A stretch of DNA of 9,279 bases, from the NCBI GenBank assembly GCA_016869775.1, contig VGDJ01000043.1:1-9279 (forward strand), written 5' to 3'. Of the stretch, positions 6,978 to 9,279 are shown in pieces. The stretch comes from Alphaproteobacteria bacterium. Its GTDB lineage: Bacteria; Pseudomonadota; Alphaproteobacteria; Rickettsiales; UBA1997. Within the stretch, counting starts at the first letter, position 1. Each line of letters opens with the position of its first letter. The position numbers were made by a program, and so were the translations under genes. The notes beneath the pieces are model-generated. The model was not told the origin of the DNA, ran no database searches, and saw only the letters and a list, made by a program, of their open reading frames with translations.

Positions 6978-7223
6978 TTATTTAGTTTTTTTGGAGTTTT
7001 TTTTAGACCAAATTCTGTCAAGAAAAAAGAACCAAAAGCCATTAATAATTGGCTCGATTATGGCATCGAGCGTTGCTAACTCAAGGCTGGTGTCGGTAAT
7101 TAATTTGTTGCAAGTCATGGCGATAACAAAATGTCCGCAAGTGTAAATTATTGCGCGCAAAATACTGCCCCTGACGGTTATTTCTCCTAATTTGGCAAGA
7201 GGTGCTTTTTTTAAAATTTTCAT
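6978..7223 (-). CDS. Small membrane protein resembling DUF2061
   Basis: This 81-residue basic protein has two hydrophobic stretches, at about 20-42 and 53-68. The arrangement RGSILRAIIYTCGHFVIA, then T(D/G)..LELATLDAIIEPI, then WFFFLDRIW resembles DUF2061 (PF09834). That family of small predicted inner-membrane proteins typically shows R..KA..YR near the start and YY.HER.W near the end. Here HER is replaced by LDR, so the match is to a divergent member. The function of the family is unknown. The lysine-rich tail (SKKNSKKTK) would be expected on the cytoplasmic side. It lies 140 bases after thiC, past a terminator, so it is probably transcribed separately; no strong promoter is evident in that spacer. 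Confidence 0.65.
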   Translation of the reverse strand: MKILKKAPLAKLGEITVRGSILRAIIYTCGHFVIAMTCNKLITDTSLELATLDAIIEPIINGFWFFFLDRIWSKKNSKKTK

Positions 7224-7334
7224 AATTTTTTATAAATATTTTTTTGAATTAGCGGTTATTTTTGTCTTGTTTTTATGACACTCAATTTAGTGGGTCTTTG
7301 ATTTAAATTATTTAACGCCATATGTTTGCAAAAG

Positions 7335-7367
7335 TTAAAAATAACTAACCGAAACTTTAGCGATTAG
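7335..7367 (-). terminator. Intrinsic terminator at the end of thiC
   Basis: Read on the - strand, CTAATCG and CGGTTAG form a 7-bp stem (one G-U pair) around a 9-base loop, at 7345-7367, followed by TTATTTTT (7337-7344). The 5' arm includes the thiC stop codon TAA (7364-7366), so the ribosome would cover the stem until termination. The stem is short and moderately stable, as is common in AT-rich genomes. Confidence 0.5.
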
Positions 7368-9202
7368 CTATTTTTAATATAAACTTCGCCTCCCATTTCT
7401 TTGAATTTGGCACTCATTTTTTCCATACCTGCGTTAGCTTGGCGAGCTTGCTCATTTTTGGCATAATCGCGAACATCTTGCGAAATCTTCATCGAACAAA
7501 ATTTAGGTCCGCACATCGAACAAAAATGCGCCAACTTGGCACCTTGAGCTGGAAGGGTGGCATCGTGATAAGATTTGGCCATTTCTGGGTCAAGACTAAG
7601 ATTGAATTGATCCTCCCAGCGAAATTCAAAACGCGCTTTGGATAGTTCGTCATCGCGCTCTTTGGCTACAATTTTGCCTTTGGCTAAATCACCGGCATGA
7701 GCCGATAATTTGTAAGCCATAACTCCGGCGCGAACATCTTCTTTATTGGGCAAACCAAGATGTTCTTTAGGAGTCACGTAGCAAAGCATAGCAGTTCCAA
7801 ACCAGCCAATCATTGCCGCGCCGATGGCTGAGGTTATGTGGTCGTATGCGGGAGCGATATCGGTGGTTAGGGGTCCGAGAGTATAAAATGGTGCTTCGTG
7901 ACATAATTCGAGCTGTTTTTCCATATTTTCTTTAATGAGATGCATTGGAACATGACCCGGCCCCTCAATCATCACTTGGCAGTTATGGCGCCAAGCGATT
8001 TTGGTGAGTTCCCCTAAAGTTTTTAGTTCGGCAAATTGCGCTTCATCGTTGGCGTCGTTGATCGAGCCGGGACGAAGCCCATCTCCAAGCGAAAAGCTTA
8101 CGTCATATTGTTTGAGGATTTCACAAATTTCTTCGAAGTTAGTGTATAAAAAATTTTCTTTGTGATGAGCTAGGCACCATTTGGCATGAATTGAGCCACC
8201 GCGTGAAACGATTCCGGTGGTACGATTGGCTGTAAGTGGCACAAAAGGAAGGCGTACGCCAGCGTGAATTGTGAAGTAATCGACCCCTTGTTCGCATTGC
8301 TCAATCAAAGTATCGCGATAAATTTCCCAAGTAAGTTCTTCGGCAATTCCTCCGACTTTTTCGAGCGCTTGATAAATCGGCACCGTGCCAACTGGCACAG
8401 GGCAGTTACGAATAATCCACTCGCGGATATTGTGGATATTTTGACCAGTTGACAGATCCATCAAAGTATCGGCGCCAAAGCGGGTAGCCCAAATCATTTT
8501 TTCAACTTCTTCTTCAACCGATGAAAAAATCGCTGAATTTCCGATATTGGCATTAATTTTGATTAAAAAATTGCGCCCAATAATCATTGGTTCAGATTCG
8601 GGATGGTTGATGTTGGCAGGAATAATTGCGCGACCTGACGCAATTTCATCGCGTACGAACTCGGCGGTTATAAAATCAGGAAATTTGGCGCCAAATTTTT
8701 CGCCAGAAAATCTTTTATGACGCGAAATGTTTTTGATATGTTGTTCTTCGCGGGCAATATTTTCACGAATGGCGATATATTCCATTTCTTTGGTGATAAT
8801 GCCGGCGCGGGCATAAGCCATCTGAGTCGGGATTTTACCTTTTTTGGCGCGTAAAACCCGATGATTTTGTAAATTAAATTCGGGAACTTTTTTGGGATTG
8901 GCGATGTTTTGACCGTTATCTTCGGGGCGAATTTTGCGACCTTCGTAATGTTCGACATCTTCGCGTTCAAGAATCCATGAATTTCTAAGTTTTGGAAGTC
9001 CGGAGTTGAGATCAATTTTGTTGATATAATTTGCGTCGGAATAAATCCCCGAAGTGTCGTAAACAACAAAATTTTTACAATCAGATTTTGGTGATAATGA
9101 AATGTTGCGCATGGAAACTTTAAGGTCTTTAAATCTATCGCTTGGAATGTAAATTTTTTGCGAAGAAGGCAGTGAGCCTAAGGTGATTTTATTGTTTAAC
9201 AT
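7364..9202 (-). CDS. thiC: Phosphomethylpyrimidine synthase (thiamine pyrimidine branch)
   Basis: ThiC is a radical-SAM enzyme that rearranges 5-aminoimidazole ribotide into hydroxymethylpyrimidine phosphate, the pyrimidine half of thiamine. The C-terminal [4Fe-4S] motif CSMCGPKFC (C561, C564, C569) is intact. Other family blocks are SLGDGLRPG (371-379), EGPGHVPMH (413-421), LGPLTTDIAPAYDHITSAIG (442-461), CYVTPKEHLGLPN (474-486) and AHAGDLAKG (501-509). H417 and H481 have the spacing of the metal-binding histidines known in ThiC structures. At 612 residues it is normal for proteobacterial ThiC. The ATG at 9202 places LPSSQKIYI at 11-19, a plausible N-terminus, but the frame stays open upstream to the window edge, so a longer form is not excluded. 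No Shine-Dalgarno is visible, and no TPP riboswitch in the 77 upstream bases. No other thiamine genes are in the window. Confidence 0.95.
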   Translation of the reverse strand: MLNNKITLGSLPSSQKIYIPSDRFKDLKVSMRNISLSPKSDCKNFVVYDTSGIYSDANYINKIDLNSGLPKLRNSWILEREDVEHYEGRKIRPEDNGQNIANPKKVPEFNLQNHRVLRAKKGKIPTQMAYARAGIITKEMEYIAIRENIAREEQHIKNISRHKRFSGEKFGAKFPDFITAEFVRDEIASGRAIIPANINHPESEPMIIGRNFLIKINANIGNSAIFSSVEEEVEKMIWATRFGADTLMDLSTGQNIHNIREWIIRNCPVPVGTVPIYQALEKVGGIAEELTWEIYRDTLIEQCEQGVDYFTIHAGVRLPFVPLTANRTTGIVSRGGSIHAKWCLAHHKENFLYTNFEEICEILKQYDVSFSLGDGLRPGSINDANDEAQFAELKTLGELTKIAWRHNCQVMIEGPGHVPMHLIKENMEKQLELCHEAPFYTLGPLTTDIAPAYDHITSAIGAAMIGWFGTAMLCYVTPKEHLGLPNKEDVRAGVMAYKLSAHAGDLAKGKIVAKERDDELSKARFEFRWEDQFNLSLDPEMAKSYHDATLPAQGAKLAHFCSMCGPKFCSMKISQDVRDYAKNEQARQANAGMEKMSAKFKEMGGEVYIKNS

Positions 9203-9279
9203 TTTTTGATGGATTGAAGTTAAGTGTATGGCAAGATTAGGCTTTGGACCTCTTTTTGCAAGAGCTTTTCTTAGTGTGG

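Noticed and set aside
7259..7322. Tiny - strand frame of 21 codons (MALNNLNQRPTK...) between thiC and the DUF2061-like gene
   Set aside because: Very short, no ribosome-binding site, no recognisable motif, and composition typical of AT-rich spacer.
8668..9069. 133-codon - strand frame overlapping thiC in another frame
   Set aside because: It is an out-of-frame shadow of thiC; thiC motifs are continuous through the region.
9250..9270. Small hairpin CTCTT/AAGAG upstream of thiC as a regulatory element
   Set aside because: Only a 5-bp stem, no T-tract and no riboswitch core; not distinguishable from chance at the window edge.
1..9279. CRISPR arrays, tRNA or rRNA genes, insertion sequences
   Set aside because: No regularly spaced repeats, no cloverleaf-like or rRNA-like segments, and no transposase frame with terminal repeats were seen on reading both strands.

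Overview
The window is AT-rich DNA (about two-thirds A+T by eye) with densely packed protein genes. It most likely comes from an alphaproteobacterium of, or close to, the Rickettsiales. The best evidence is DapE, whose blocks such as GRRGS, QGHVAYP, SNVIP and GGTSDARF closely follow my recollection of Rickettsia DapE. The trigger factor, a single-lipoyl SucB and a pair of ankyrin-repeat proteins fit this view. Classical Rickettsia lack thiC, so the thiC here points to a less reduced, deep-branching or extracellular relative. That placement is inference.

Layout. Positions 1-2612 are on the + strand: sucB (E2 of 2-oxoglutarate dehydrogenase), a 58-residue membrane protein of the phage T4 Imm-like superinfection-immunity family, then dapE (lysine/peptidoglycan precursor synthesis). 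The rest is on the - strand. Read in transcription order from the right edge it holds thiC (thiamine pyrimidine synthesis) with an intrinsic terminator over its stop codon, a small DUF2061-like membrane protein, tig (trigger factor) behind a good sigma70-type promoter, a 367-base gene-poor gap, and two ankyrin-repeat genes. The two halves converge at 2613-2751, which holds a short GC-richer element.

The housekeeping genes do not form one pathway. They are ordinary core genes with accessory material between them. The accessory part is the Imm-like gene, the two ankyrin genes, the GC-richer element and the gap at 5157-5523.

Most worth a second look: (1) the smaller ankyrin gene has its first repeat in a different frame, and removing one base at 3757 restores an exact 33-residue repeat period; (2) the two ankyrin proteins appear to share an unnamed C-terminal module of about 100 residues; (3) the larger ankyrin gene has an 8+8 inverted repeat just downstream of a candidate promoter, placed like an operator; (4) none of the eight main starts has a Shine-Dalgarno sequence.
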